NCBI GenBank assembly: GCA_035720425.1
Contig: DASTOB010000120.1
Location: forward strand, 1-64,000
Direction of reading: 5' to 3'
DNA from: DASTOB01 sp035720425
Lineage (GTDB): Bacteria; Chloroflexota; Limnocylindria; Limnocylindrales; CSP1-4
DNA length: 64,000 bases
Shown: piece after piece, positions 7,407 to 14,516 of the stretch
Position numbering within the stretch: position 1 is the stretch's first letter
Layout of the letters: each line of letters starts with the position of its first letter
The notes under the pieces: model-generated
What the model was told of the DNA's origin: nothing
Databases searched by the model: none
The model's input: only the letters and a program-made list of their open reading frames with translations
Translations under genes and position numbers: made by a program

Positions 7407-8240
7407 TCAGGGCGCCTTCGGGTCGACGAACCGGCAGCGGGCGGCGACCGGGCAGATCTCGTGGGCGGGGTTCCGCGCGTGGCAGATCCGTCGGCCGTGC
7501 TGGATGAGGTTGACGTGCCCCTCGTACATCTCGTCCGGCTCGAGGAGCGCGAGGAACAGCTCGTGCGCGTCGTCGGCCGACGCCTTCGGCGGGATGAGCC
7601 CGATCCGCTTCGAGACCCGCTCGACATGTCGGTCGACCGGCATGAGCGGCAATCCGAAGCAGAACAGCAGCACGATCGAGGCCGTCTTGCGGCCGATCCC
7701 GTCGATCGCGGTCAGCCACGCCCGCGCCTCGAGCGCGGGCAGGTCGCCGAGGAACTCGAGCGAGTACTCGCCGCGTTCCTCGCGCGCGCGCCGCAGGCAT
7801 GCCTGGATGCGCGGCGCCTTTTGCGGCGCGAGCCCGCCCGGTCGGATGACGTCGATGAGCTCGTCGAGCGGCGCGAACTCGACGGCCGCCCAGCCCGGCG
7901 GCGCGAGTGCGGCGATCCCGGTCCCGCCCCAGCCCGCGCCCAGCTGCGTGTCGGTGGCCTCACCGCCCGACGGATACGCGAGGCGCAGCGCGTCGAACGC
8001 CTTCTCCGCGTTCACGTCGGCGCTGTTCTGGGTGAGGATCGTGAGCACGAGCTCGCTCATCGGGTCGAGCCGGCGCTGCCAGATCGGTCGGCCGTAGGCG
8101 GAGGCCAGCCCGTCGAGGACGTCGCGCGCCAGGTTCGGCCGATAGCGGGCGAGGCGGCGCGACCACGCCCGGACGGGATCCGTTTTCGCGCGCTTCCGAC
8201 GGCCGACCGGCCTCGCGCTCGCCCGTCGCGCCGGGCTCAC
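7407..8240 (-). CDS. nth: Endonuclease III-like DNA glycosylase/AP lyase
   Basis: 277 residues, HhH-GPD superfamily. The helix-hairpin-helix reads I-D-G-I-G-R-K-T-A with the catalytic Lys at 185, and the catalytic Asp is D203 in P-V-D-R-H-V. A C-terminal iron-sulphur loop follows, but its second ligand is His: C253-x6-H260-x2-C263-x5-C269, where the family has four Cys. There is an insertion (about residues 92-128) relative to Escherichia coli Nth. The enzyme removes oxidised pyrimidines in base-excision repair. GTG 8240 overlaps the vapC stop (GTGA), so it is expressed with the toxin-antitoxin pair. Glycosylases of the same fold with other base preferences cannot be excluded. Confidence 0.85.
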   Translation of the reverse strand: MSPARRASARPVGRRKRAKTDPVRAWSRRLARYRPNLARDVLDGLASAYGRPIWQRRLDPMSELVLTILTQNSADVNAEKAFDALRLAYPSGGEATDTQLGAGWGGTGIAALAPPGWAAVEFAPLDELIDVIRPGGLAPQKAPRIQACLRRAREERGEYSLEFLGDLPALEARAWLTAIDGIGRKTASIVLLFCFGLPLMPVDRHVERVSKRIGLIPPKASADDAHELFLALLEPDEMYEGHVNLIQHGRRICHARNPAHEICPVAARCRFVDPKAP

Positions 8241-8626
8241 CAGATCGTCTCGACGTCGTAGCGGCCGATGACGGGGTCGGCGGTGACGATCGGCAGCCCC
8301 TCGATCTGCGCCTGCGCGACAAGCAGCCGGTCCCAGGGGTCGCGATGGATGTCCGGCAGGAGCCCGACCCGCAGACCATGACGGAGCTCGAGGGCGAGCA
8401 CGCCGAATCCGTGGCGCGCGATTCGACTCGGCACGTATCGGTCCGGCGGCGCTTCTAGTTCGAGTCGTCCACGGGCCACCTTCGTTGCGATCTCGGCCGC
8501 CGAGACTGCGCTTACGACAGGTTCCGTCGCGCCGTCCTCGATGAGCTCGCGCGCGCGAACCGAGAGTCGCGCCCCACCTCCGGATACCCACCAGAGAAAC
8601 GCGTGGGTGTCGAGCAGGACCCTCAT
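8237..8626 (-). CDS. vapC: VapC-type PIN-domain toxin ribonuclease
   Basis: 129 residues, PIN domain. Acidic metal-binding residues are visible: D6 in L-L-D-T-H-A-F-L-W-W, E in S-A-A-E-I-A-T-K, D in H-R-D-P-W-D-R-L-L-V-A-Q-A and the final D in I-V-T-A-D. The L-D-T-H-x-x-L-W-W and D-P-F/W-D-R patterns are typical of the VapC subgroup paired with Phd-type antitoxins. It cleaves RNA (often tRNA) when free of its antitoxin. ATGA overlaps with the antitoxin gene and GTGA with the downstream endonuclease III gene make a tight operon. Confidence 0.9.
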   Translation of the reverse strand: MRVLLDTHAFLWWVSGGGARLSVRARELIEDGATEPVVSAVSAAEIATKVARGRLELEAPPDRYVPSRIARHGFGVLALELRHGLRVGLLPDIHRDPWDRLLVAQAQIEGLPIVTADPVIGRYDVETIW

Positions 8627-8886
8627 CCTGGCTTGGTCCGAAGTGGGTCATCCGGGTGCATGAAGTCCGGATCCATCTCGGGCAGCGGGTCGTCGAAGTT
8701 CGCATGAATCACGACGCGATCGCGGCCGGGCACGCGCCGCGTCGGGCGCTGCTCAACGGGGCTCAGGACGGCCACCGGCCGGCCGGCGCGGGCGATGACG
8801 ATCCGCTCGCCGTTCTCGACGCGAGCGAGCAGGCGGGAAAGATGCGTCTTCGCGTCGTGGACGTTCACCGTGGTCACGTCGGCCAT
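8623..8886 (-). CDS. Phd/YefM-family antitoxin
   Basis: 87 residues. N-terminal V-N-V-H-D-A-K-T-H-L-S-R-L-L and E-R-I-V-I-A-R-A-G-R-P-V-A-V-L are the Phd/YefM DNA-binding and dimer region; the acidic C-terminus (D-D-P-L-P-E-M-D-P) is the toxin-neutralising arm. It overlaps vapC by 4 bases. A 22-bp near-palindrome sits directly upstream, consistent with autorepression by the toxin-antitoxin complex. Confidence 0.9.
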   Translation of the reverse strand: MADVTTVNVHDAKTHLSRLLARVENGERIVIARAGRPVAVLSPVEQRPTRRVPGRDRVVIHANFDDPLPEMDPDFMHPDDPLRTKPG

Positions 8887-8889
8887 CGT

Positions 8890-8911
8890 GACTTAGTCCA
8901 TGGACTTAGTC
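8890..8911. promoter_or_regulatory. Probable operator of the Phd/VapC pair
   Basis: GACTTAGTC occurs at 8890-8898 and again at 8903-8911; the whole 22 bp is a palindrome around TCCATGGA with one mismatch pair. It lies 3 bases upstream of the antitoxin ATG (minus strand) and overlaps the last codons of the glycerate kinase gene. Two half-sites next to the start codon are what Phd-type autoregulation predicts. Confidence 0.6.
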
Positions 8912-10026
8912 AACAGCCCGACGAGGCGAGCGACCCGCTCGGCGCACCGCACAAGCGGCTCCGGGCCGGCGGACATCGCCTCCTCGACCGACTGCGGGCG
9001 CTCGACGACGGGAACGGCAACGCAGCCGAGGGCCGCCAGCGCCGACGCGCCCTCCGGCTCGACGCCGCCGCCGACCGCGATCGACGGCAGCCCGTGCGCG
9101 TGGGCCCGATGCGCGACGCCGAGGGCGGTCTTGCCGAACGCGGTCTGCGCGTCGATCCGGCCCTCGCCGGTGATCACGAGGTCCGCTCGGTCGAGCTTGC
9201 CGTCGAGATCGGTCTCCTCCATGAGAACGTCGATGCCCGGCACGAGCTCGAGGGAGTGGAATCGGTCGCGCAGACAGAGCAGGCCGAAGCCGACGCCTCC
9301 CGCTGCGCCAGCTCCGGGCGTGTCGCGCTCGCGGTTGCGGGTCGAGGTTTCGAGTGCGTCGGCATAGCGGGCGAGGGCACCGTCGAGGAAGGCGACGTCG
9401 TCCGGCGTCGCTCCTTTCTGCGGCCCGTATGTGGCCGCGGCGCCGTGAGGCCCGAGGAGCGGGTTCGTGACATCGCAGGCGATGCGCAGGTCCACCTCGC
9501 CAAGGCGCGGATCGATGCCGGCGAGGTCGATCGCGTCGCCGTCGACCGTCGCGCCGAGGGCCCGAAGGATCCCGACGCCGCCGTCGTTCGTGGCGCTGCC
9601 GCCGATGCCGAGCGTGATGCGGCGCACCCCATCGTCGATCGCCGCCCGGAGGAGTTCGCCCGTGCCGCGCGTCGTCGCCCCGCGCGGATCGCGCTCATCG
9701 GGCGCGAGGCGCGACAACCCGGACGCGGCGGCGAGCTCGACGACGGCGCGCCCCCGGTCCGCCGAGCGCAGCCAGCGGGCGACGATGGGGCGGCCGATCG
9801 GGTCCGTCGCGCGGGCCTCGCGCCATTCCCAGCCACCCGCCGCCTCGATCGCGACCAGGGTCCCTTCGCCGCCGTCGGCGAGTGGTGCGAGGAGGATCGT
9901 GTCTCCTGGACGGGCTTGGTGCCAGCCATCGGCCAGGGCCTTGGCGACCTCGACCGAGGTGAGCGACCCCTTGAAGGAATCCGGTGCAATGACGACGGTC
10001 AGGGCTGGTGCGGCGGGCCAGTTCAT
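8893..10026 (-). CDS. glxK: Glycerate kinase, GlxK/GarK family
   Basis: 377 residues, full length for the family. The N-terminal A-P-D-S-F-K-G-S-L-T-S signature and L-A-D-G-G-E-G-T (about 47-54), the central G-I-G-G-S-A-T-N-D-G-G and V-I-T-G-E-G-R-I-D-A-Q-T motifs are all present. It phosphorylates D-glycerate with ATP (2-phosphoglycerate in the best studied members). Its start codon lies inside the first unit of a 26-bp tandem repeat. Downstream of the glucosyl-3-phosphoglycerate synthase fusion on the same strand, it may link glycerate turnover to glucosylglycerate metabolism; that link is inference. Confidence 0.92.
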   Translation of the reverse strand: MNWPAAPALTVVIAPDSFKGSLTSVEVAKALADGWHQARPGDTILLAPLADGGEGTLVAIEAAGGWEWREARATDPIGRPIVARWLRSADRGRAVVELAAASGLSRLAPDERDPRGATTRGTGELLRAAIDDGVRRITLGIGGSATNDGGVGILRALGATVDGDAIDLAGIDPRLGEVDLRIACDVTNPLLGPHGAAATYGPQKGATPDDVAFLDGALARYADALETSTRNRERDTPGAGAAGGVGFGLLCLRDRFHSLELVPGIDVLMEETDLDGKLDRADLVITGEGRIDAQTAFGKTALGVAHRAHAHGLPSIAVGGGVEPEGASALAALGCVAVPVVERPQSVEEAMSAGPEPLVRCAERVARLVGLLTKSMD

Positions 10027-10100
10027 CGCTGTGCTGGCTCCGGGCGATTCATCGCTGTGCTGGCTCCGGGCGATTCATCGCTGTGCTTGCTCCTGGCCAA
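10022..10100. repeat. 26-bp tandem repeat over the glycerate kinase start
   Basis: Units starting TTCATCGCTGTGCTGGCTCC at 10022, 10048 and 10074 (the last diverging), with a fourth partial unit at 10101. Units 1 and 2 are identical. The first unit contains the glycerate kinase start codon (minus strand). Confidence 0.8.
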
Positions 10101-10213
10101 TTCATCGCTGCATCACAGCGGGGCCCCGCACGCTCGCCCGACCTCGTGCTCCGTCGGAATCGCCGTCCCGCCGAGCGTGCCGGGCGCCCGTTTCATTCAC
10201 GGCTGAGTCCGTG
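10089..10213. repeat. 125-bp direct repeat, copy A
   Basis: Matches 10241-10365 at an offset of 152 bp with only 3 mismatches and no gaps. It contains CGGGGCCCCG, a 10-bp palindrome, and starts in the last 26-bp unit. No terminal inverted repeats or target duplication seen. Confidence 0.85.
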
Positions 10214-10240
10214 CCCACCGCTGAATCCCGGCTCGCGCCC

Positions 10241-10365
10241 GCTCCTGGCCAATTCATCGCTGCATCACAACGGGGCCCCGCACGCTCGCCCGACCTCGTG
10301 CTCCGTCGGAATCGCCGTCCCGCCGAGCGTGCCAGGCGCCCTTTTCATTCACGGCTGAGTCCGTG
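10241..10365. repeat. 125-bp direct repeat, copy B
   Basis: Second copy of the element at 10089-10213 (3 mismatches in 125 bp), separated from it by 27 bp and ending 23 bp before the stop of the glycosyltransferase fusion gene. The whole spacer 10027-10388 holds nothing else; open frames in it are repeat readings. Confidence 0.85.
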
Positions 10366-10388
10366 TCACCGATGACTACCGAACGCGG

Positions 10389-12329
10389 CTACGGGCTGCC
10401 AGCGAGCAGCCCGACGTCGCCCGCCTGGCGGCGGCGCTCGAGGTACTCGGGGATGCGGATCATCGGTGGGCGCTCCTGGTCGGCGAGCTCGATCACCTCG
10501 AGCGACAGCCGGCCGCGACCGGAGCGCGGCAGCTTCATCGTCGAGCCGAGTTCCGCAAACAGCCGCACCTTGCGCCGCTCCTCGAGCCGCTTCATGACCG
10601 CCTGGAGGATGACGAACGACATCCGCGACAGCCCCTCGAGCTCCTGGTTTCGGTGGACCCGTCGCTCGAGGTCGACCTGCCCCAGGCCCTCGATACCGTG
10701 CCGCTCGGCCGCGTCGATGAGGTGCCCGATCTCGACCGCGTAGCCGGTGAAGAACGGGATCGACTCGAGCAGCGCTCGGCGGCCCGCGTACTCGCCGGAC
10801 AGCGGCTGGATGAGCCCGGACAGCTCTGGGAAGAAGAGGTTGATGAGCGGTCGCGCGACGAGCTCCGTGACCCGGCCGCCGCCGCCCTCCTTGAGCACCC
10901 CCTCCTGGACGATCGGGCGCTGGTAGTAGCCCTTGACGTACTGGAGCCGCGGCTCGTGGAGGAGCGGCCCGAGGGTCCCGTAGACCATCCGATGGTGCCA
11001 GTTGCGGACGTCCGTGTCGGCCCACACGACGATGTCGCCGGCCGTCTCGAAGAGGGACTTCCAGAGGGCCTCGCCCTTGCCGCGGAACGAGCCGTAGCGC
11101 GGCAGCACGTCGGGATGCTGGACGACCCGGGCGCCCTCCGCCTCGGCGATCTCGCGCGTCCGATCGTTCGACGCCGAGTCGATGACGAGGACCTCGTCGA
11201 GCAGCGGGATGCGGCCGACCATCTCGCGCATCGCGCGCCGGACGATGGGGCCGATCGTCTCCTCCTCGTTGAGCGTCGGCAGCACGAGGCTGACCGTGAC
11301 GCCCTGCTTCTCCTTGAGCTGGACGAGCCGGCGCAGGTCGCCGAACTCGGCGTGGTGGAAGTTCGACTCGCCGAACCAGCGCTCGACCCGGACCGGCACG
11401 GCGCGCGCCTCCTCGGCGGCGCGGTCTGCGGCGGCAAGCGTCTCCGCCCGGGCGGCGAGCTGTTCGAACGTCTGGCGGCCGATCGTCTCGCGCGTCTTGA
11501 CCACGACGACGCTCGGCTTCGCCCGCGTGGCGATGGCCTCCGGCAGGGCGCCGAACAGGAACGTGTCGCCGTCCTGGCCGGCCGGCACGGCCGACGCCCC
11601 CATGACCACGAGGTCCGCCCGTTCCGCCTCACGGAGGATCGCGTTTCGCACGTTCGCGGCCTCGCGGAGGAGCGGTTCCGCCCGGCCCCGCACGTGCTGC
11701 TTGATGAACGCGGTGAGGGCGTGCTCCGCCTGGGCCCGCACGGCGAGCGTGATCCCCGGGGGAACGAGGTGGAGCACGGCGACCTGGGCGTCGTGGCGCC
11801 GGGCGATCGCGTCGGCGAAGCGGATCGCGAGCTCGGCGTGCGGGCCTCCTCGGACCGGCACGAGGATCCGCTTGATGTCCTTCGCCCCGCGCTGCTTCAC
11901 GACGGCGATGTCGCACGGCGATTCGCGCACGACCTCGTCGATCGTCGGCGAGAACACGGGTCCGGCCGCGCTGTCGCGGCCCGAGGCGGACTTCCCTCCC
12001 CAGCCGAAGATGATGAGGTCGGACTCCTGTTCGGCCGCCGCCTCGACGATTCCCTCCGCCGCGTGGCGCCCGATCCGCACGATTGGCTGGAGGGTCGTGC
12101 CTTCCGGCGCGAAGTCCAGGACGCGCTGGAGGAGCCGGCGCGCGTGTCGTGCCCGCGTCGCGCCCTCGGACAGGGCCATTCCCTCCGGCACCTCGACGAT
12201 GCCGAGCGCGGTCAGCTCGCCGGTTCGCTTGTCGAGGAGCGCCGCACCGAGGCGGACGAGCTCCTCCGCGGTGAGCGGGTTGGCGACGGGAATGAGGATC
12301 CGAGACGGGAGCGGCGAGCGGGTACTCAT
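10389..12329 (-). CDS. gpgS: USP-USP-glucosyl-3-phosphoglycerate synthase fusion
   Basis: 646 residues. Two universal-stress-protein-like (Rossmann) domains occupy about residues 1-135 and 140-285, the second with V-P-V-R-G-G and V-M-G-A-S nucleotide-site remnants. The C-terminal part (about 330-625) is a GT81/GT2-fold glycosyltransferase: L-P-T-L-N-E-E-E-T-I, W-A-D-T-D-V-R as the metal-binding D-x-D, Y-V-K-G-Y-Y-Q-R-P, L-S-G-E-Y-A and G-Y-A-V-E-I-G match GpgS, which joins glucose from an NDP donor to 3-phosphoglycerate. ATG 12329 overlaps the stop of the upstream glycosyltransferase gene (ATGA). The domain fusion suggests stress or ligand control of solute synthesis. Confidence 0.82.
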   Translation of the reverse strand: MSTRSPLPSRILIPVANPLTAEELVRLGAALLDKRTGELTALGIVEVPEGMALSEGATRARHARRLLQRVLDFAPEGTTLQPIVRIGRHAAEGIVEAAAEQESDLIIFGWGGKSASGRDSAAGPVFSPTIDEVVRESPCDIAVVKQRGAKDIKRILVPVRGGPHAELAIRFADAIARRHDAQVAVLHLVPPGITLAVRAQAEHALTAFIKQHVRGRAEPLLREAANVRNAILREAERADLVVMGASAVPAGQDGDTFLFGALPEAIATRAKPSVVVVKTRETIGRQTFEQLAARAETLAAADRAAEEARAVPVRVERWFGESNFHHAEFGDLRRLVQLKEKQGVTVSLVLPTLNEEETIGPIVRRAMREMVGRIPLLDEVLVIDSASNDRTREIAEAEGARVVQHPDVLPRYGSFRGKGEALWKSLFETAGDIVVWADTDVRNWHHRMVYGTLGPLLHEPRLQYVKGYYQRPIVQEGVLKEGGGGRVTELVARPLINLFFPELSGLIQPLSGEYAGRRALLESIPFFTGYAVEIGHLIDAAERHGIEGLGQVDLERRVHRNQELEGLSRMSFVILQAVMKRLEERRKVRLFAELGSTMKLPRSGRGRLSLEVIELADQERPPMIRIPEYLERRRQAGDVGLLAGSP

Positions 12330-13732
12330 CGGGCGGGCGTGGTCGACGCCGATCCGCCCGCCCGCTCCGCGGCGCTCCAGCGCTCGATGAGGTACGGCTT
12401 GAGCAGCTCGAACTCGCGGGCCTGGCGCTCGACACGTTCCTCCGCCTGGTCGGTCGAGACGTGGCGGTTCTCGATCACGAAGCTGCCGACGCGCCCGAAG
12501 TAGATCGGCACGAGCGCGGCGACGAGCGTCTCGAGTGGCGGCTCGCTGCGCCGGGCGGCGATGACGAGGTCGTACACGACCCGCGCCCACAGGTCGTCCG
12601 GGAAGTGGAACGCCGCGAGCGCATCGGCCATGTCGAGCGTGGACGCGGTCGTCGTCGACGTATCGCCCCCCACGCCGAGCTTCGTGCGCGCGGCATCGGC
12701 CAGCTTGCCGGCCTCCCGGGCCAGGACCTTGACCGTCTCCGCGTTGTCCGGGGCGAGCATCTCCGCCCAGCGGTCGGCGACGGTGAGCGACCCCTGGTGG
12801 AACTCGGAGAGGAGCCGGATCGTGTTCACCTCGAGCGGTGGCGGCTCGATGATCCGCTCGAAGCCGTAGGCGGGCACGGTGTGACTGCCCTTGATCGGGA
12901 GCCACTTGTCGGAGTACCGGTTGGCGAGGCGCAGGATCGTCCCGACGACCTGGCGGAACATCGGTCCCAGGTCGGCGCCGGGATCCTTGGGGTCGTGGAC
13001 CTTGGCGCCGAGCCGCGTCTGGCAGACGGCGAACCCGCCGGCGAGCGCGGACGTCGTCATCCAGATGTCGATCCCGAACTTGCTCACCTCGTCGTCCCAG
13101 TCGTCGAGCGTCAGATAGTGCCGGACGAGATCACCGGACACGCCGAAGTCGCCGCCGATTGGCTGCCGGATGCGGTGGCCGTACAGCGCGCGCGTGAGCG
13201 GGTAGGTGACCGTGTTCGTGATCGTGCCGTCGAACTTGTAGCGCGCGTAGAGCGGCGCCACGAAGTCGTAGCCACCCTTCAGGATCGGGCCGGCCAGCAG
13301 CTCGATCCATTCCGGGATGATCGAGCGCAGGTCGGAGTCGACGACGACGAGTGCCTGGGCCTCGAGCTCCGCGGCGATCTCGAAGATCGTCCGGAGCGCC
13401 GCGCCCTTGCCGCCGACGCCGTCGATCTCCGGGTAGGTCAGGCTGACCCGATCGAGCTTGTTGGTGGGCCGAACGAGGAGGATCTGCTCGACGTAGTCCG
13501 GCGGCTCCGTTTCGACGACGACCCGCTGGGTGCCGTCCGGCGACCCGGCGTCAGAGTTGACGAGGACCGGCTTGAGGTCCGGGAAGTACTGGACGAGGCC
13601 GGCCTGCGCGGCGCGGACGACATAGCCGATCGTCGCGGCGTTCTTGAAGCTCGGGATGCCGACCATGATGTCGGCCCGGCCGAGTCGGGAGACCTCCTCC
13701 CGAATTGCCGGCGTGAGCACGCTCGAGGGCAC
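12326..13732 (-). CDS. GT2-fold glycosyltransferase, possibly glucosylglycerate-type
   Basis: 468 residues, cytosolic. The N-terminal M-V-G-I-P-S-F-K-N-A-A-T-I and L-V-N-S-D-A-G-S-P-D-G-T motifs and the D-x-D site V-V-V-D-S-D-L-R-S are those of GT-A enzymes; the C-terminal 200 residues are helical. Co-transcription with the GpgS fusion (4-base overlap) and proximity to glycerate kinase suggest it acts on glycerate-based or glucosylglycerate acceptors, for example a one-step glucosylglycerate synthase or an extending enzyme. The substrate cannot be fixed from sequence. GTG 13732 lies 6 bases after a TAGGGT box. Confidence 0.7.
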   Translation of the reverse strand: MPSSVLTPAIREEVSRLGRADIMVGIPSFKNAATIGYVVRAAQAGLVQYFPDLKPVLVNSDAGSPDGTQRVVVETEPPDYVEQILLVRPTNKLDRVSLTYPEIDGVGGKGAALRTIFEIAAELEAQALVVVDSDLRSIIPEWIELLAGPILKGGYDFVAPLYARYKFDGTITNTVTYPLTRALYGHRIRQPIGGDFGVSGDLVRHYLTLDDWDDEVSKFGIDIWMTTSALAGGFAVCQTRLGAKVHDPKDPGADLGPMFRQVVGTILRLANRYSDKWLPIKGSHTVPAYGFERIIEPPPLEVNTIRLLSEFHQGSLTVADRWAEMLAPDNAETVKVLAREAGKLADAARTKLGVGGDTSTTTASTLDMADALAAFHFPDDLWARVVYDLVIAARRSEPPLETLVAALVPIYFGRVGSFVIENRHVSTDQAEERVERQAREFELLKPYLIERWSAAERAGGSASTTPAR

Positions 13733-13738
13733 CGATCC

Positions 13739-13744
13739 ACCCTA
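13739..13744 (-). promoter_or_regulatory. -10 box of the glycosyltransferase operon
   Basis: TAGGGT on the minus strand, 6 bases before GTG 13732; same geometry as the other leaderless-looking starts. No obvious -35. Confidence 0.45.
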
Positions 13745-13765
13745 CCATCCCGGACCGGCCGATGC

Positions 13766-14470
13766 CTACCGGGTCGGCAGCACCACCGTCGCCCAGGCGC
13801 CGTTTCGTTCACCCGGGCGGTAACGGCTGTTGGCCGCCTTGTAGGCGGCCGACCGAAAGCCGAGCGATCGCCACGTGGCGACCCACGGGTCGATCGGCGG
13901 CCGAACGTGGATGCCGACGCGGACGAGGTCCGTCTCGACGACGGCCGATTCGAGCAGGCGCTTGCGCTCGAGGAGGGGAACGTCGAGGAGCGGCTCGCCA
14001 TCGATGGCGACGAGGTCGACGGCCACGAAGACGAGGTGATCGCCGAGGGGCGCGGCCTCCGGTTCGCGCTCCCGCTCGCGCAGCGCCCGCGTGCGGGCAT
14101 CCCGGTCCGGGTTCCCGCCGAGCAGGAGCTGGCGGGTCATCTGCGCGGCGGTCGGTGCCTGGATCCCGCTCTCGAGCATGATCCCCTCGCCGGTTCGGGC
14201 GGGGTCCGCGGTGAGGTAGCCGTCGACGACCGCGTCGAGCGCCACGACGGCGTCGACCAGCGCCGCCGCGATGTCCGGCTCGGCCAGGTCGGCGCCTCCC
14301 TCGTCGACGAACCGCGCGGCCCCGGCGGCGACGTGGGCGAGGACCCGCGATCCGGACCACAGCGGCTCGATGAGCGGGTCGTCGACGTCGCGGAACGACG
14401 CGTCACTGAACGCCTGCGGCCGCCACCCGAGCGTCGTCGTCGCGGCCGCCGCGACCACCGAATCGGACAT
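13766..14470 (-). CDS. Catalytically dead ATP-dependent DNA ligase-like protein
   Basis: 234 residues resembling the adenylation domain of ATP-dependent DNA ligases (LigC/LigD type). The frame of the family is visible: D-P-L-I-E-P-L-W-S-G-S-R for motif I, V-V-D-G-Y-L for motif III, V-D-L-V-A-I-D-G-E-P-L-L-D-V-P and Y-K-A-A-N-S-R-Y-R-P-G-E-R for the later motifs. Every catalytic position checked has changed: L37 replaces the nucleotidyl-accepting Lys (K-W-D-G to L-W-S-G), S39 the Asp, Y85 the Glu of D-G-E, and the final W-x-K-x-K reads W-A-T-V-V. It cannot form ligase-AMP. Probably a structural or nucleic-acid or nucleotide-binding relative; role unknown. Start ATG 14470 follows TACGAT by 6 bases. 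Confidence 0.7.
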   Translation of the reverse strand: MSDSVVAAAATTTLGWRPQAFSDASFRDVDDPLIEPLWSGSRVLAHVAAGAARFVDEGGADLAEPDIAAALVDAVVALDAVVDGYLTADPARTGEGIMLESGIQAPTAAQMTRQLLLGGNPDRDARTRALREREREPEAAPLGDHLVFVAVDLVAIDGEPLLDVPLLERKRLLESAVVETDLVRVGIHVRPPIDPWVATWRSLGFRSAAYKAANSRYRPGERNGAWATVVLPTR

Positions 14471-14476
14471 GCGAGG

Positions 14477-14510
14477 ATCGTACACCGGGCCGGTGGCCGC
14501 GCTCTATGAT
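14477..14510. promoter_or_regulatory. Back-to-back divergent leaderless promoters
   Basis: Minus-strand TACGAT (14482 to 14477) lies 6 bases before ATG 14470, and plus-strand TATGAT (14505-14510) lies 6 bases before GTG 14517. Only 46 bp separate the two start codons, so the -35 regions of the ligase-like gene and the MFS gene overlap and polymerase binding is probably mutually exclusive. Confidence 0.6.
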
Positions 14511-14516
14511 CCGCCC

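Noticed and set aside
7081..7507. Plus-strand frame crossing the tandem repeat
   Set aside because: Pro/Arg/Gly-rich reading of repeats that also runs into the opposite-strand endonuclease III gene.
10022..10365. CRISPR array
   Set aside because: Repeats are directly adjacent or offset by 152 bp, without regular unique spacers, and no cas genes are present.
10008..10375. Plus-strand frames across the repeat region that repeat the same peptide
   Set aside because: All frames are translations of the 26-bp and 125-bp repeats; no start signals and no homology to a known peptide.
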